64,000 nucleotides of DNA, from assembly GCF_003545695.1 (NCBI RefSeq), contig NZ_QUZZ01000002.1, positions 248,001 to 312,000 of the forward strand. The letters run 5' to 3'. The notes under the pieces are model-generated. The model saw only the letters and a program-made list of their open reading frames with translations, did not search any database and was not told where the DNA came from. This document shows, in pieces, positions 8,685-17,142 of the stretch. The stretch is from Taibaiella helva. GTDB taxonomy: Bacteria; Bacteroidota; Bacteroidia; Chitinophagales; Chitinophagaceae. The position numbers and the translations under genes were made by a program. Within the stretch, counting starts at the first letter, position 1; every line of letters begins with the position of its first letter.

Positions 8685-9059
8685 ATGGAAACAAAGCCCC
8701 GCCTGTGTCTCACCTGCGGTAAGCCGCTGAGAGGCCGTATCGATAAAAAATTCTGCGACGATGCCTGCCGGAACACCTTCAACAACCAGCAGAACAGCGA
8801 CCAGAACAATTATGTGCGCAATGTGAACCATATTTTGCGCAAGAACCGGCGTTTGCTGGAGGAGCAGATACCCGATGGGGAGGAGATGAAAAAGGTGCCC
8901 CGCGAAAAGCTGGCCCGGGCCGGCTTCGATTTCAAGTATCATACGCATCAGTACCAGAACCAGAAAGGCCAGGTGTATTATTTCAGCTATGAGTACGGCT
9001 ACCTGCCGCTTGAAGGGGAATGGCTGCTGGTGGTCAGAAGAAAAGCGGAGGGAGCATAA
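8685..9059 (+). CDS. Conserved zinc-ribbon protein of unknown function
   Basis: 124 residues. The N-terminus carries a four-Cys zinc ribbon: CLTCGKPL (CxxC), then FCDDACRNTFNN (CxxxC), of the type seen in small DNA/RNA-associated proteins with a DUF2116-like knuckle. The rest is basic and aromatic (YVRNVNHILRKNRRLLEEQI, DFKYHTHQYQNQKGQVYYF), ending in YGYLPLEGEWLLVVRRK. I do not know a function for it. It diverges from ssb, with a 182-base shared upstream region containing TAGCTTTA near 8672 as a possible -7 element. The next gene starts 35 bases downstream on the same strand. Confidence 0.75.
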   Translation: METKPRLCLTCGKPLRGRIDKKFCDDACRNTFNNQQNSDQNNYVRNVNHILRKNRRLLEEQIPDGEEMKKVPREKLARAGFDFKYHTHQYQNQKGQVYYFSYEYGYLPLEGEWLLVVRRKAEGA

Positions 9060-9094
9060 GCAGGAAAAATTAGCGCCGGGCAGTAAAACGATCC

Positions 9095-9586
9095 ATGATG
9101 ACCTTAAAACCAATAGTACAAAGTATGGCCGCACTGCTGCTGCTGGTATGTGGCTGCAATACCCGCAAGCCTGCAGCAACAAGCTATAAACCGGTATCGG
9201 AATCTTTGTACCGGGATATCGCCCGCCAGGACAGCCTGATGTTCGATGCCTTTAACCGGTACGATCTGGCCGGGCTCATGTCTTTTTTTACAGAGGACCT
9301 TGAATTTTATCATGACAAGGGAGGCCTTGCGGGATACGAGCAGACCAGGCAAGGCTTCGCACGGCTTTTTGTGCAGCATGCGACCACTGGTCTGAAAAGG
9401 GAATTGATCCCCGGCAGCCTGCAAGTATATCCCGTCAAAGGTTACGGAGCGATCGCAGAAAGCCGGCATCGTTTTTGCCACCTCGAACAGGGAAAGCAGG
9501 ACTGCGGGACGTTTAAAAATACGATGATCTGGCGCCGGACGGACAAGGGCTGGAAAGTGAGCCGTGTGCTCAGCTACGACCATTGA
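9095..9586 (+). CDS. Lipoprotein with NTF2-like (DUF4440/SnoaL-type) domain
   Basis: 163 residues. The N-terminal signal ends in LLLLVCGC, a usable lipobox with the lipidated Cys at about residue 21. The mature part is an NTF2-like cone: YRDIARQDSLMFDAFNRYDL, AGLMSFFTEDLEFYHDKGGL, GYEQTRQGFARLF, then GYGAIAESRHRF and FKNTMIWRRTDKGWKVSRVLSYDH. This matches the DUF4440 family of small ligand-binding or enzyme-like proteins of mostly unknown role. It would sit on a membrane facing the periplasm. It follows the zinc-ribbon gene by 35 bases, and its last 17 bases overlap the end of the convergent histidine kinase gene. Confidence 0.8.
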   Translation: MMTLKPIVQSMAALLLLVCGCNTRKPAATSYKPVSESLYRDIARQDSLMFDAFNRYDLAGLMSFFTEDLEFYHDKGGLAGYEQTRQGFARLFVQHATTGLKRELIPGSLQVYPVKGYGAIAESRHRFCHLEQGKQDCGTFKNTMIWRRTDKGWKVSRVLSYDH

Positions 9587-11732
9587 CAGCTGCCTCAGGA
9601 GCTTGCTCCCATTCCAGCCGTGCCGTAACATATCCTGTCTGCTCCTCGGTGAAGTGAAGGCGGATACCGATGCGCTCGGCGAGATCGCTGGCAATCTGCA
9701 GTCCCAGGCCGTAATTGCTGCTGCTCACGGCTTCCTTTTGCAGCAGGTCGTTGAGCGCAGCAGCGCTCATGCCCGATGTGGACGGATTGGATATCCAAAC
9801 CGCATTATCCTGTACTTTCAAAGTAATGGTACCCGAATCTTTACTGTACCGGACGGCATTCTGCAACAGGTTGCGCAGGATAATGCTGACAAAATTCTCG
9901 TCCGTAACGGAAAAGAAAGACTCTGGTATCTGGTTGTCGATCTTCAGCGATTTCTCTTCTACGGGCCCGTGCAGCAGGCTCATTTCTTTTTCCGCCAGTT
10001 CCCTGACCGCTACAGCATGGTACTCCGGCGTAAAATTTTCCATTTGGCTCTTGCTCCACAGCAGCAGGTCTTCCATCGTATTCAGCAGGTTGGCGGTGGT
10101 CTGTGTAAATTTCTCATGATATTCCGAGCGGGCGTTATCGTTGAAGAGATCGGGGTTTTCCTTTTGCAGGCGCAGGAACTGGGCGATCTTGCTTACCGGC
10201 GAGCGCAGGTCGTGGCTGAAGATGCCGAACAGCCGCGCCTTGGTTTCGTTGGCCAGGGCCAGCCGCGCATTGAGCCGGTCCAGCTCCCGGTTCCTTTCGT
10301 TCATGACCTTGTTGAGCTTTTCTTTATTGCGGTAAATGCGGAACAGGAGCAGCGAAATAATGCCCAGCGCCACCAGGCCGGCGATCAGCAATAGCCTCAG
10401 CCGGGTTGCATTTTTCAGCTCCAGCGCACGCAGCTGGTTCTCGCTGCTCAGCGAGCTGATCTGCTTTTCCTTTTCCCGCGAACGGTATTGCACGTTAAGG
10501 TCGGCGAAGTAACGGTTCATATTGGCCCGGGTGAAGGTATCCTTCTCGCGGTCGTACTGATCGTAATAAGTCATGGCTTTGCCCAGGTTGCCTTTGGCTT
10601 TATAGGATTGTGCGATCAGGTATAGGTCTTCGAGGTAATTGCCTTTATTAACATCTTTGTTTATCACCATTGCTTTTTCGAGCAGGGAAATGGCTTCGTC
10701 ATAAGCGCCGGTATGGAACTTATAGATGCCTTTTATGTTCTCTACCTGGTGGATGAGAAAGGGTGCTTTGCTGGCTTCGGCCAGGGTCGTTGCCTTGTCA
10801 ATATACGTCAGCGCCTGCCCGTAATCTCCTTTCTTTACATAAAACTGTCCCAGGGCGATGTTGGAGATCACATATTCGGAGCCTGTGGTCCGGGCCGGCT
10901 GCGCCTGCTCTTCGAGCAGGTGGTAATAATACAGTGCGGAGTCTATATTGGCTACGGGTAGCGTGGTATAAGCATCTACATAAGCCGAGTAATAGCGCTG
11001 GGTAAGCGAGCTGGCACTGTGCAGGTAACGGCTGCCTTCCCTGAGCGCCTGCAGCGCCTTGTCGTATAGTTCGGTATTGCCGTACACTTTATACAGCATA
11101 TAATTCTGGACGGCATAGTCCATACGGTACCGGTTGTCCGACGAAGTGTCCATCAAATGCCGTATGATCTCGAGGCTCCGCAGGAAATAGCTTTGGGCAG
11201 TAGCATAGTAAGAACGGAGGTAATAGTAATTGGCCAAACCGTAATAGCACTTGCTCAGCGCTCCCCGGTCCCTGGAAGTATCGGCGATCAGCTTCAGCTC
11301 TTCCGCTACGGAATCGGCTGCGGGTAAATGCTGGCTTTGCATATACAGGGGAATCAGGTTGCTTCTGCTCCAGGCAATCAGCAGGTTGTTTCGGGCGGGA
11401 ACGCTTTCAGCAGCAGCCAGCTTCATATAGACCAGGGCGCTGTCGAAGCGGGCGATGGAATAATAGCCGATGCCTGCTACCAGGGCAAACTGTGCTTTGT
11501 GACGATGGTCATCCTGCCTGGTCATATCCAGGCCTTTCTGCCCGTATACAATGGCTTGCGGAAAATTAACGCCCCTGGAAGCATCGCTGCCGAGCAGGAT
11601 GTTGCAATAGGCTCTGAGACTGTCCATTTTTGCATCGTAATTCTTGATGCGTCCGAAATCAGGCACAGGAGGCTGTTGGGCAAGAAGCGGCAGGAATCCG
11701 CAAAGCAAAAACAGGGTAAAGCTATATTTCAT
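9570..11732 (-). CDS. TPR-containing sensor histidine kinase (HisKA type)
   Basis: 720 residues. A signal peptide (MKYSFTLFLLCGFLPLLAQQ) is followed by a periplasmic region of about 370 residues of tetratricopeptide-like helical pairs, for example DSALVYMKLAAA, ATAQSYFLRSLEII, KGDYGQALTYIDKATTLAE and GNLGKAMTYYDQYDRE. One membrane helix (LLLIAGLVALGIISLLLF) leads into a coiled coil (KEKLNKVMNERNRELDRLN) and a kinase core with the phospho-acceptor His in IFSHDLRSPVSKI (about residue 505), an N box (LRNLLQNAVRYSKDSG) and a G box (SSNYGLGLQIASDLA). The ATG at 11732 gives the signal peptide; 10 extra residues are possible from 11762. No cognate regulator is adjacent: the LytTR gene at 12252 is of the class normally served by LytS-type kinases. 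Confidence 0.88.
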   Translation of the reverse strand: MKYSFTLFLLCGFLPLLAQQPPVPDFGRIKNYDAKMDSLRAYCNILLGSDASRGVNFPQAIVYGQKGLDMTRQDDHRHKAQFALVAGIGYYSIARFDSALVYMKLAAAESVPARNNLLIAWSRSNLIPLYMQSQHLPAADSVAEELKLIADTSRDRGALSKCYYGLANYYYLRSYYATAQSYFLRSLEIIRHLMDTSSDNRYRMDYAVQNYMLYKVYGNTELYDKALQALREGSRYLHSASSLTQRYYSAYVDAYTTLPVANIDSALYYYHLLEEQAQPARTTGSEYVISNIALGQFYVKKGDYGQALTYIDKATTLAEASKAPFLIHQVENIKGIYKFHTGAYDEAISLLEKAMVINKDVNKGNYLEDLYLIAQSYKAKGNLGKAMTYYDQYDREKDTFTRANMNRYFADLNVQYRSREKEKQISSLSSENQLRALELKNATRLRLLLIAGLVALGIISLLLFRIYRNKEKLNKVMNERNRELDRLNARLALANETKARLFGIFSHDLRSPVSKIAQFLRLQKENPDLFNDNARSEYHEKFTQTTANLLNTMEDLLLWSKSQMENFTPEYHAVAVRELAEKEMSLLHGPVEEKSLKIDNQIPESFFSVTDENFVSIILRNLLQNAVRYSKDSGTITLKVQDNAVWISNPSTSGMSAAALNDLLQKEAVSSSNYGLGLQIASDLAERIGIRLHFTEEQTGYVTARLEWEQAPEAAVNGRS

Positions 11733-11837
11733 CAGAAGCAGAATTGCATGTGCAGGAAGCAAAACAGAATCGCTGATGTTTGGTCTGGTCAGAATCTGCT
11801 GCTAAGATAATATTTAAAACAGGAATCTTATAATATC

Positions 11838-11866
11838 AAAAGGCCTGCATTATGTGCAGGCCTTTT
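11838..11866 (-). terminator. Intrinsic terminator after the 89-residue gene
   Basis: A perfect inverted repeat AAAAGGCCTGCA / TGCAGGCCTTTT with a short loop, 17 bases past the minus-strand stop at 11883. It separates that gene from the histidine kinase downstream. Confidence 0.8.
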
Positions 11867-11882
11867 GAGGGGATACCTTGTT

Positions 11883-12152
11883 TTATTTGATGTTGAATTG
11901 CTTGCTGTCCCTTTCTTCACCATTCTCATAGATGGCGCAGGTGTAAGTTCCGGGCAGCAGTCCCTCCACGGGAAAGGTCAATACGGCCTGCTCGGCAGGG
12001 CTGAGATGCTCAAAGGTCTTTATGGGCTTGCCGTTGCTGTAGGTTACGCCTACTGATACGTCGTTGTGGGAATTGGAGCTGTAAACGATGGTTACCTCTT
12101 TGTTGTCGGCGGTAACACCTACCAGGATGATAATGTACTCTTCTGTTTTCAT
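11883..12152 (-). CDS. Hypothetical protein, small beta-rich
   Basis: 89 residues, not recognised. The sequence alternates short predicted strands with turns (EEYIIILVGVTADNKEVTIV, DVSVGVTYSNGKPIKTF, LTFPVEGLLPGTYTCAIYEN, ERDSKQFNIK), suggesting a small immunoglobulin-like or C2-like beta sandwich. There is no signal peptide, membrane helix or conserved active residue. It lies 99 bases downstream of the LytTR regulator on the same strand and is closed by a strong terminator, so it may be expressed with the regulator. The base and codon usage do not stand out from the neighbours. Confidence 0.6.
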   Translation of the reverse strand: MKTEEYIIILVGVTADNKEVTIVYSSNSHNDVSVGVTYSNGKPIKTFEHLSPAEQAVLTFPVEGLLPGTYTCAIYENGEERDSKQFNIK

Positions 12153-12251
12153 AAGTGTGGGGGTTAAAGGGTTATTGCAGACCGCAAAAATAGCAGTTAG
12201 GAATATTGGTAGGGAGTAATGTTTGTTAAATATTCTTAATATAGCAGCGGT

Positions 12252-12962
12252 TCAGCTCATGCGGGTGCTTACAGAAGCCTTGAACGATTTGCCCACGGGC
12301 AGCTCTACGCCTTGTATGGTCACCTTGCCGGTTCCTACCGACTCCACTTTGCGCTGGTTGATGGCATAGCTCCGGTGGATCCTCAGGAATTTATCTTCAG
12401 GCAGCTGCTTCAGCAGGCTGCTGAGCGTTTCCAGCACCAGCAGGCTTTGTCCCGAGATCGTCCTGATCTTGGTATAATCTTTCATGGCCTCCAGGTAGAT
12501 GATATCGCTGTGGTGCAGCCGGTGCTTTTCATATCCCTGCTTTACCTGGATATAGCCGTTTTCATCGGGGGCAATATCCATGGCGCGCTGGCGCAGGCGG
12601 AAGAAGTCCTGGATGCGGCTCATGCACTTTTCGAAACGCTCGGAGGACAAGGGTTTCAGGATATAGTCGAATACTTCGAGGTCGTAGCTTTCCAGCGCAA
12701 ACTCGGGGTGGGAAGTAATGAATACCGGAACCGGCACCCTGCCATACAAGGCACGCATCATCTCCATGCCGTCCATATCCGGCATTTCAATATCGGAAAA
12801 TACGATATCCGGCTTCAGGTGCAGGATGTATTCGACGGCTTCCTTTCCGTTTCTGCAGGTACCCACCCGTTGCAAGCAGGTGTACTTGGTCGCTTCCCCG
12901 ATAAGGGTGAGCCGGTCCAGTTCGTCGTCGTCAACAACCAGGTAAGTAAGGGTATCGGGCAT
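12252..12962 (-). CDS. LytTR-family response regulator (second copy)
   Basis: 236 residues. The receiver domain (3-120) shows TYLVVDDDELDRLTLI, the phospho-acceptor Asp near residue 57 (IVFSDIEMPDMDG), VPVFITSHPEFALES and the Lys in DYILKPLSSERF. The LytTR domain (about 145-236) shows HHSDIIYLEAMKDYTKIRT, LPEDKFLRIHRSYAINQRKV and the closing ELPVGKSFKASV. No LytS-type kinase is adjacent; the kinase downstream at 9570-11732 belongs to the HisKA class. The partner therefore cannot be assigned from the window. Its start ATG at 12962 has no competing upstream start in the short intergenic region. Confidence 0.92.
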   Translation of the reverse strand: MPDTLTYLVVDDDELDRLTLIGEATKYTCLQRVGTCRNGKEAVEYILHLKPDIVFSDIEMPDMDGMEMMRALYGRVPVPVFITSHPEFALESYDLEVFDYILKPLSSERFEKCMSRIQDFFRLRQRAMDIAPDENGYIQVKQGYEKHRLHHSDIIYLEAMKDYTKIRTISGQSLLVLETLSSLLKQLPEDKFLRIHRSYAINQRKVESVGTGKVTIQGVELPVGKSFKASVSTRMS

Positions 12963-13037
12963 AGGCGTGGGTATTATTGTTTTTATTGGCGCTATGAATT
13001 TAAGCTATTTTTTGCCCGGTAGGTGTTAAATCGAAAA

Positions 13038-13062
13038 ATGCAGCGCCTGTAAGGCGCTGCAT
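13038..13062 (-). terminator. Intrinsic terminator of the reductase gene
   Basis: A perfect inverted repeat ATGCAGCGCC / GGCGCTGCAT with a 5-base loop, followed on the minus strand by a run of T. It lies 23 bases past the stop at 13086. Confidence 0.75.
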
Positions 13063-13085
13063 GATCAAAAATGTTATAGGCGAGC

Positions 13086-14177
13086 TTATTTAATGTCGAA
13101 ATCCACGACCACTTTTTCAGTGCGGGGATGCGACTGGCAGGTCAGGATAAAGTTGGCCGCCAGCTCATCGGGCTCCAGGGCATAGTTCACTTCCATATCC
13201 ACTTCGCCCGATACCAGCTTGGCTTTACAGGTGCTGCATACGCCGCCCTTGCAGGCATACGGCAGGTCGGCGCCCTCCTGCAGCGCGGCATCCAGGATAT
13301 TGTTGCCGCCATAGGCCAGGTCCATTTCAAAGGCCGCGCCGTCGAGGCGTACAGTTACGCGGCTCATCTTGCTGCTGTCGATCTGTTGCTTCTTCTCTTC
13401 CCAGGCCTTATGTACGACCCGCGGCTGATTGGGTGAAGAGAACAGCTCGAAATGCACTTTCTGGGCGGGTATTTTTTTTTCTTCGATAAAGTAATCGCGC
13501 AGCCCGAGGATCATGTCTTCGGGGCCGCAGATAAAGATCTCATCGATAGGATCGAGATCGATAAGCCGCTCGCAGAAGGCCCGGGCTTTTTCTGTGTTGA
13601 TACGGCCGTTGAACAAAGGTGTGTCCATGGTCTCGCGGGTAAACACATGGTAAACCCTGAGCCGCTCCATGTATTTATTCTTCAGCGCTTCGATGTGCTC
13701 TTTGAAGATGATCGAGCCCCTGTTCTTGTTGCCGTAAACGAGTGTGAACTCGCTTCCCGGTTCGCGCTGCAGCACGGTTTTCATGATCCCGATCACAGGT
13801 GTGATGCCGCTGCCTGCTGCGAAGGCCAGGTATTTTTTTGCCGTTTTCTCACTATCCCGCGGCGTGAATTTACCCAGGGGAGGCATCACTTCCAGTTCAT
13901 CACCGGCTTTCAGCCCTTCATTCACATAACCGCTGAACTTGCCCTGGTCCACTTTTTTCACTGCTACACGCAATTCGTCGCCGGGAGCAGAGCAGATGGA
14001 GTAGGAGCGGCGCACCTCCGCGCCATCGATAATGGTACGTAAAGTGAGGTATTGGCCGGGTAAAAAATGAAAGGTCTCTTTAAGGTTTTCCGGGATATCG
14101 AAGGAAACCGATACGCATTCAGCCGTTTCGGGGCGCACCTCTTTGATCCTGAGCAAATGAAAATGGGGCGTAGACAT
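13086..14177 (-). CDS. FAD/NAD(P)H ferredoxin-type reductase with C-terminal 2Fe-2S domain (PaaE-like)
   Basis: 363 residues with the domain order of PaaE and related oxygenase reductases. The FAD-binding barrel (about 1-105) has FLPGQYLTLRT and the RxYS signature RRSYSICSAPG. The NAD(P)-binding domain (about 110-250) has AAGSGITPVIGIMKTVL, FTLVYGNKNRGSIIF and EIFICGPEDMI. A plant-type 2Fe-2S ferredoxin domain follows, with ligands in LPYACKGGVCSTCKAKL and ILTCQSHP. It passes electrons from NAD(P)H to an oxygenase or similar acceptor. No phenylacetyl-CoA epoxidase subunits (paaABCD) lie beside it, so the acceptor is unknown and the PaaE name is by similarity only. I chose MSTPHFHLL at 14177; seven more codons are open upstream. 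Confidence 0.85.
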   Translation of the reverse strand: MSTPHFHLLRIKEVRPETAECVSVSFDIPENLKETFHFLPGQYLTLRTIIDGAEVRRSYSICSAPGDELRVAVKKVDQGKFSGYVNEGLKAGDELEVMPPLGKFTPRDSEKTAKKYLAFAAGSGITPVIGIMKTVLQREPGSEFTLVYGNKNRGSIIFKEHIEALKNKYMERLRVYHVFTRETMDTPLFNGRINTEKARAFCERLIDLDPIDEIFICGPEDMILGLRDYFIEEKKIPAQKVHFELFSSPNQPRVVHKAWEEKKQQIDSSKMSRVTVRLDGAAFEMDLAYGGNNILDAALQEGADLPYACKGGVCSTCKAKLVSGEVDMEVNYALEPDELAANFILTCQSHPRTEKVVVDFDIK

Positions 14178-14331
14178 ATTGGGCGCAAAAGTAAACAATG
14201 CAGGCTATATTTCGCCGCTTTGGCCCTGGGAATACGGAAATCGCGAAAGCGGGCAAAACAAAAGCGCACCCGGTTTTTGAATTTTGCATATTTCATGCAT
14301 GTTCTTATATTTGGAAAATAACACAGCGACT

Positions 14332-15870
14332 ATGCTCGTAAAAGTATTTGCCAGCGCCGTACTGGGCGTGGAGGCTATGACGATCACTGTAGAAGCCGAT
14401 GTGGCGCCGGGATTGGGCTATGCTATTGTTGGCCTGCCCGACAATGCAGTAAAGGAGAGCATCGACCGCATCCTTTCTTCCTTCAAAAACAACGGCTTTG
14501 AGCGGCCCCGTAGCCGCGTGGTGATCAATATGGCGCCTGCCGACCTGAAAAAAGCCGGTTCCGCCTACGATCTGCCTATCGCCGTGGGCATGCTGGGCGC
14601 CACCGGGCAATTGCCTCCCGACTTGCTGAAGAGCCATGTTATTATGGGCGAGCTGTCGCTGGATGGTGCACTGCAACCGGTAAAAGGGGTGTTGCCCATG
14701 GCGATACAGGCCCGTAAGGAAAGGTTCACCGCCATGATCCTGCCGGAGCAGAATGCCCGGGAGGCCGCATTGGTATCGGGCCTGGACGTTTTTGCTGTCG
14801 CCGGCCTCAGGGAGGTCGTAGCTCTGCTGAAAGGGGAAGGCAAACCGCCGGTATCCAAGGTCGATACCCGTGCCGAATTTTTTTCAACCCAGGACCATTT
14901 CGATATCGATTTCAGCGAAGTCAAAGGCCAGGAGCACATCAAACGGGCGCTGGAGATTACTGCCGCCGGCGGGCACAACGCCATACTCATCGGCCCGCCC
15001 GGCGCGGGAAAGACCATGCTGGCCAAACGGCTGCCCACGATACTGCCGCCGCTTACCCTGCACGAAGCGCTGGAAACAACCAAGATCCATTCCGTAGCCG
15101 GTAAGCTGCCTGCACAGGCGGGTCTTGTTGCCTGCCGTCCTTTTCGCAGCCCGCACCATACCATCAGCGATGTGGCGCTGGTGGGCGGCGGCGGCTTTCC
15201 GCAGCCCGGCGAAATATCGCTGGCCCATCATGGGGTATTGTTTCTCGACGAGCTGCCCGAGTTTAAACGAACCGTGCTGGAGGTGATGCGGCAACCGATG
15301 GAAGAGCGGCGGGTCACTATTTCCCGGGCAAGGCTCAGCATCGACTTCCCGGCCAGCTTCATGCTCATTGCTTCGATGAATCCCTGCCCCTGCGGTTATT
15401 ATACCCATCCTGACAAAGAATGCAACTGCTCCCCGCAGATGGTGCAGCGTTACCTCAACAAGATCTCGGGGCCTTTGCTGGACCGTATCGACCTGCATGT
15501 GGAAGTGACGCCGGTAGCCTTTACCGAGCTGTCGTCGCAGCGGCAGGCCGAAACCAGCGCCGCCATCCGCGAACGGGTGGTGAAGGCCCGCAACCGGCAG
15601 GCAACGCGGTTTAAAGCGCATCCGGGTATCTATTGCAATGCCGTTATGGGTAGCAAATTGCTGAAAGAGATCTGTGTGCTGGATTATGCCGGCAGCAATC
15701 TGCTGAAGACCGCTATGGAAAGGCTCAACCTCAGCGCCAGGGCCTACGATCGCATCCTGAAGGTAGCCCGCACCATCGCCGATCTCGATGTTTCATCTGC
15801 CATCCGTTCCACGCATGTAGCCGAGGCCATCCAGTACCGCAGCCTGGACAGGGAGGGATGGGCGGGATAA
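14332..15870 (+). CDS. comM: YifB/ComM-family Mg-chelatase-like AAA ATPase
   Basis: 512 residues, full length for the family. The N-terminal domain (about 1-170) has the ribosomal-S5-like ChlI fold: AVLGVEAMTITVEADVAPGL, GYAIVGLPDNAVKESIDRI, VVINMAPADLKKAGSAYDLP. The AAA module carries Walker A near residues 222-229 (IGPPGAGKTMLAKR), Walker B near 302 (VLFLDELPEF) and sensor regions (SMNPCPCGYY). The C-terminal Mg_chelatase_C part ends with LNLSARAYDRILKVARTIADL. In competent bacteria ComM is a hexameric helicase that promotes branch migration during integration of transformed DNA. Whether this organism is competent is not shown here. The start MLVKVFASAVLG fits the family; the open frame continues 16 codons upstream without homology. 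Confidence 0.9.
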   Translation: MLVKVFASAVLGVEAMTITVEADVAPGLGYAIVGLPDNAVKESIDRILSSFKNNGFERPRSRVVINMAPADLKKAGSAYDLPIAVGMLGATGQLPPDLLKSHVIMGELSLDGALQPVKGVLPMAIQARKERFTAMILPEQNAREAALVSGLDVFAVAGLREVVALLKGEGKPPVSKVDTRAEFFSTQDHFDIDFSEVKGQEHIKRALEITAAGGHNAILIGPPGAGKTMLAKRLPTILPPLTLHEALETTKIHSVAGKLPAQAGLVACRPFRSPHHTISDVALVGGGGFPQPGEISLAHHGVLFLDELPEFKRTVLEVMRQPMEERRVTISRARLSIDFPASFMLIASMNPCPCGYYTHPDKECNCSPQMVQRYLNKISGPLLDRIDLHVEVTPVAFTELSSQRQAETSAAIRERVVKARNRQATRFKAHPGIYCNAVMGSKLLKEICVLDYAGSNLLKTAMERLNLSARAYDRILKVARTIADLDVSSAIRSTHVAEAIQYRSLDREGWAG

Positions 15871-15942
15871 TGCATAAGACCTGTGCATGAATATAAACCT
15901 GGTATGCTATATTCGCGTACTATTCATTTTAAGCACGAAAAT

Positions 15943-16164
15943 ATGACAACAGAGTCCCTCGAATTATTGAAAAAATACCACCAGAGAACAGCAGAAGCCC
16001 TGGCCGACTTTGACAACACGATGATCAACCTGATCAAAGCGGGTGTGAAGAATTTTGCAGACAACCCCGAGTATAAATCCAGGAAAAAGAAATGGCGCAA
16101 AGCAGCCAAAGATTATATGGGGCTGGCAGAGTTGCTTTCGGAGCTGGATAAGAACTACAATTAA
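15943..16164 (+). CDS. Hypothetical small helical protein
   Basis: 73 residues: MTTESLELLKKYHQRTAEAL, then DFDNTMINLIKAGVKNFADN, ending with KDYMGLAELLSELDKNYN. It is probably all-helical, basic in the middle (YKSRKKKWRKAAK) and soluble. I do not recognise a family. The ATG at 15943 is chosen over one at 15883 because the upstream residues are unlike a protein N-terminus. It starts 72 bases after comM and ends 50 bases before the membrane-protein gene on the same strand. Confidence 0.6.
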   Translation: MTTESLELLKKYHQRTAEALADFDNTMINLIKAGVKNFADNPEYKSRKKKWRKAAKDYMGLAELLSELDKNYN

Positions 16165-16213
16165 TATTTATTCCGGAAGAGCGCTTCATTCCTTAATCCA
16201 GTCCTTTTTCACC

Positions 16214-16696
16214 ATGGATATTCCTAACAACCTGTTCCCGTCCGGGCTTGAAGCGCTCCTCGTCTTCCTGGCCGTATTGATCCTCCTGGTGATCTCCTTC
16301 GTCCTGTACCTGATCACCCTGCAAAATACCCTTAAGGCGATACAGTCCGAAAACCAGCGTATGCCGCCCGGCCAGGTATGGCTGCTGTTCATTCCCCTGT
16401 TCAACCTTGTCTGGCAATTTATCGTCGTCAGCCGTGTGGCATCGTCGATACAGGCGGAGCAAAGGGCGCGCGGTGTCGAATACCCCGATCCTTCAGTCAA
16501 TAATATAGGGCTTACCTATTGTATACTGAACTGCCTGGGCATCATACCGTTTGTTGGTGCGCTGGCCCGGCTGGCCGCCATGGTCTGCTGGATCATTCAT
16601 TGGGTAAAAGTGAATGCTTACCGGAAACAATTCCTGGCGGAGCCCTTCATTCCCCGTGCGGACGACAGCGAAATATTCGGCTATGGGAAACTTTAA
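16214..16696 (+). CDS. Four-helix membrane protein (DUF4328-like)
   Basis: 160 residues. Four hydrophobic segments are visible: ALLVFLAVLILLVISFVLYL, VWLLFIPLFNLVWQFIVV, IGLTYCILNCLGIIPFVGAL and AAMVCWIIHWVKV. The polar loop SRVASSIQAEQRARG and the closing VNAYRKQFL resemble DUF4328-type inner-membrane proteins of unknown function. The long frame upstream (from 16055) overlaps the preceding gene, so I start at the ATG at 16214. A bidirectional terminator follows at 16717-16744, which separates it from the convergent peptide gene. Confidence 0.7.
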   Translation: MDIPNNLFPSGLEALLVFLAVLILLVISFVLYLITLQNTLKAIQSENQRMPPGQVWLLFIPLFNLVWQFIVVSRVASSIQAEQRARGVEYPDPSVNNIGLTYCILNCLGIIPFVGALARLAAMVCWIIHWVKVNAYRKQFLAEPFIPRADDSEIFGYGKL

Positions 16697-16716
16697 GTCA
16701 TTCCTCTTACACAAGA

Positions 16717-16744
16717 AAGCGGCTCCCCGTACAGGGAGCCGCTT
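16717..16744. terminator. Bidirectional intrinsic terminator
   Basis: An inverted repeat AAGCGGCTCCC / GGGAGCCGCTT with a 6-base loop, between the convergent membrane-protein gene (ends 16696) and the 50-residue peptide gene (ends 16759 on minus). Confidence 0.8.
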
Positions 16745-16758
16745 CCGGCTTTTTCATA

Positions 16759-16911
16759 CTACTCAATAACGGCTTGCTGGTCGCAGCAGCACCTTGTTGC
16801 GTATTCCAGTGAGTTTACACCGCCGACAACAGCCTGGGCCTTCTTGCCGTTCAATGCGATAATGGTCTTCTTATCGAGCGAGAGCTTCGACTTTACGATC
16901 CTTTTCTTCAT
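16759..16911 (-). CDS. Short class I lanthipeptide-like precursor (orphan)
   Basis: A 50-residue gene that is easily missed. The product reads MKKRIVKSKLSLDKKTIIAL, NGKKAQAVVGGVNSLEYATR, CCCDQQAVIE. Its leader aligns with that of the peptide at 7636: both have a basic MKK start, KLSL(N/D)K.TI..L, and a V.GGV motif, the hallmark of Bacteroidota class I lanthipeptide leaders. The core after GG is only 19 residues, with Ser, Thr and three consecutive Cys, so at most two dehydratable residues upstream of a CCC cluster. The ATG at 16911 is the natural start, and the TAG stop lies at 16759-16761. There is no modification, protease or transport gene nearby. It may be a real orphan precursor fed to enzymes encoded elsewhere, or a remnant. 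The leader match is seen directly; the function is inferred. Confidence 0.7.
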   Translation of the reverse strand: MKKRIVKSKLSLDKKTIIALNGKKAQAVVGGVNSLEYATRCCCDQQAVIE

Positions 16912-17142
16912 AAGACATGATTTAAGAGGCTAAATTATGATGATTGTAAAAGCTGGTCTATACCGCTTTTCCGGGATTTTCTGTCAAAGAAATGCAAAGA
17001 ATCAGCAGTAAAGCCGGGGCTTTCCCGGCCGCGTCCATACCCTCTGCTTTTATGAAAATAAGGTAAACCTTTAGCCGGGAGCATTGTACTATAAATGATA
17101 AGCTATACTGAAATGTTTCAATCATCAGTAAAAGGAACGTTT

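Noticed and set aside
9570-12962. Treating the TPR histidine kinase and the LytTR regulator as a cognate pair
   Set aside because: The kinase is of the HisKA class, a terminator lies between them, and LytTR regulators usually pair with LytS-type kinases.
13086-14177. Calling the reductase a confirmed phenylacetyl-CoA epoxidase subunit
   Set aside because: None of the other paa genes is near, and the domain set is shared with many oxygenase reductases.
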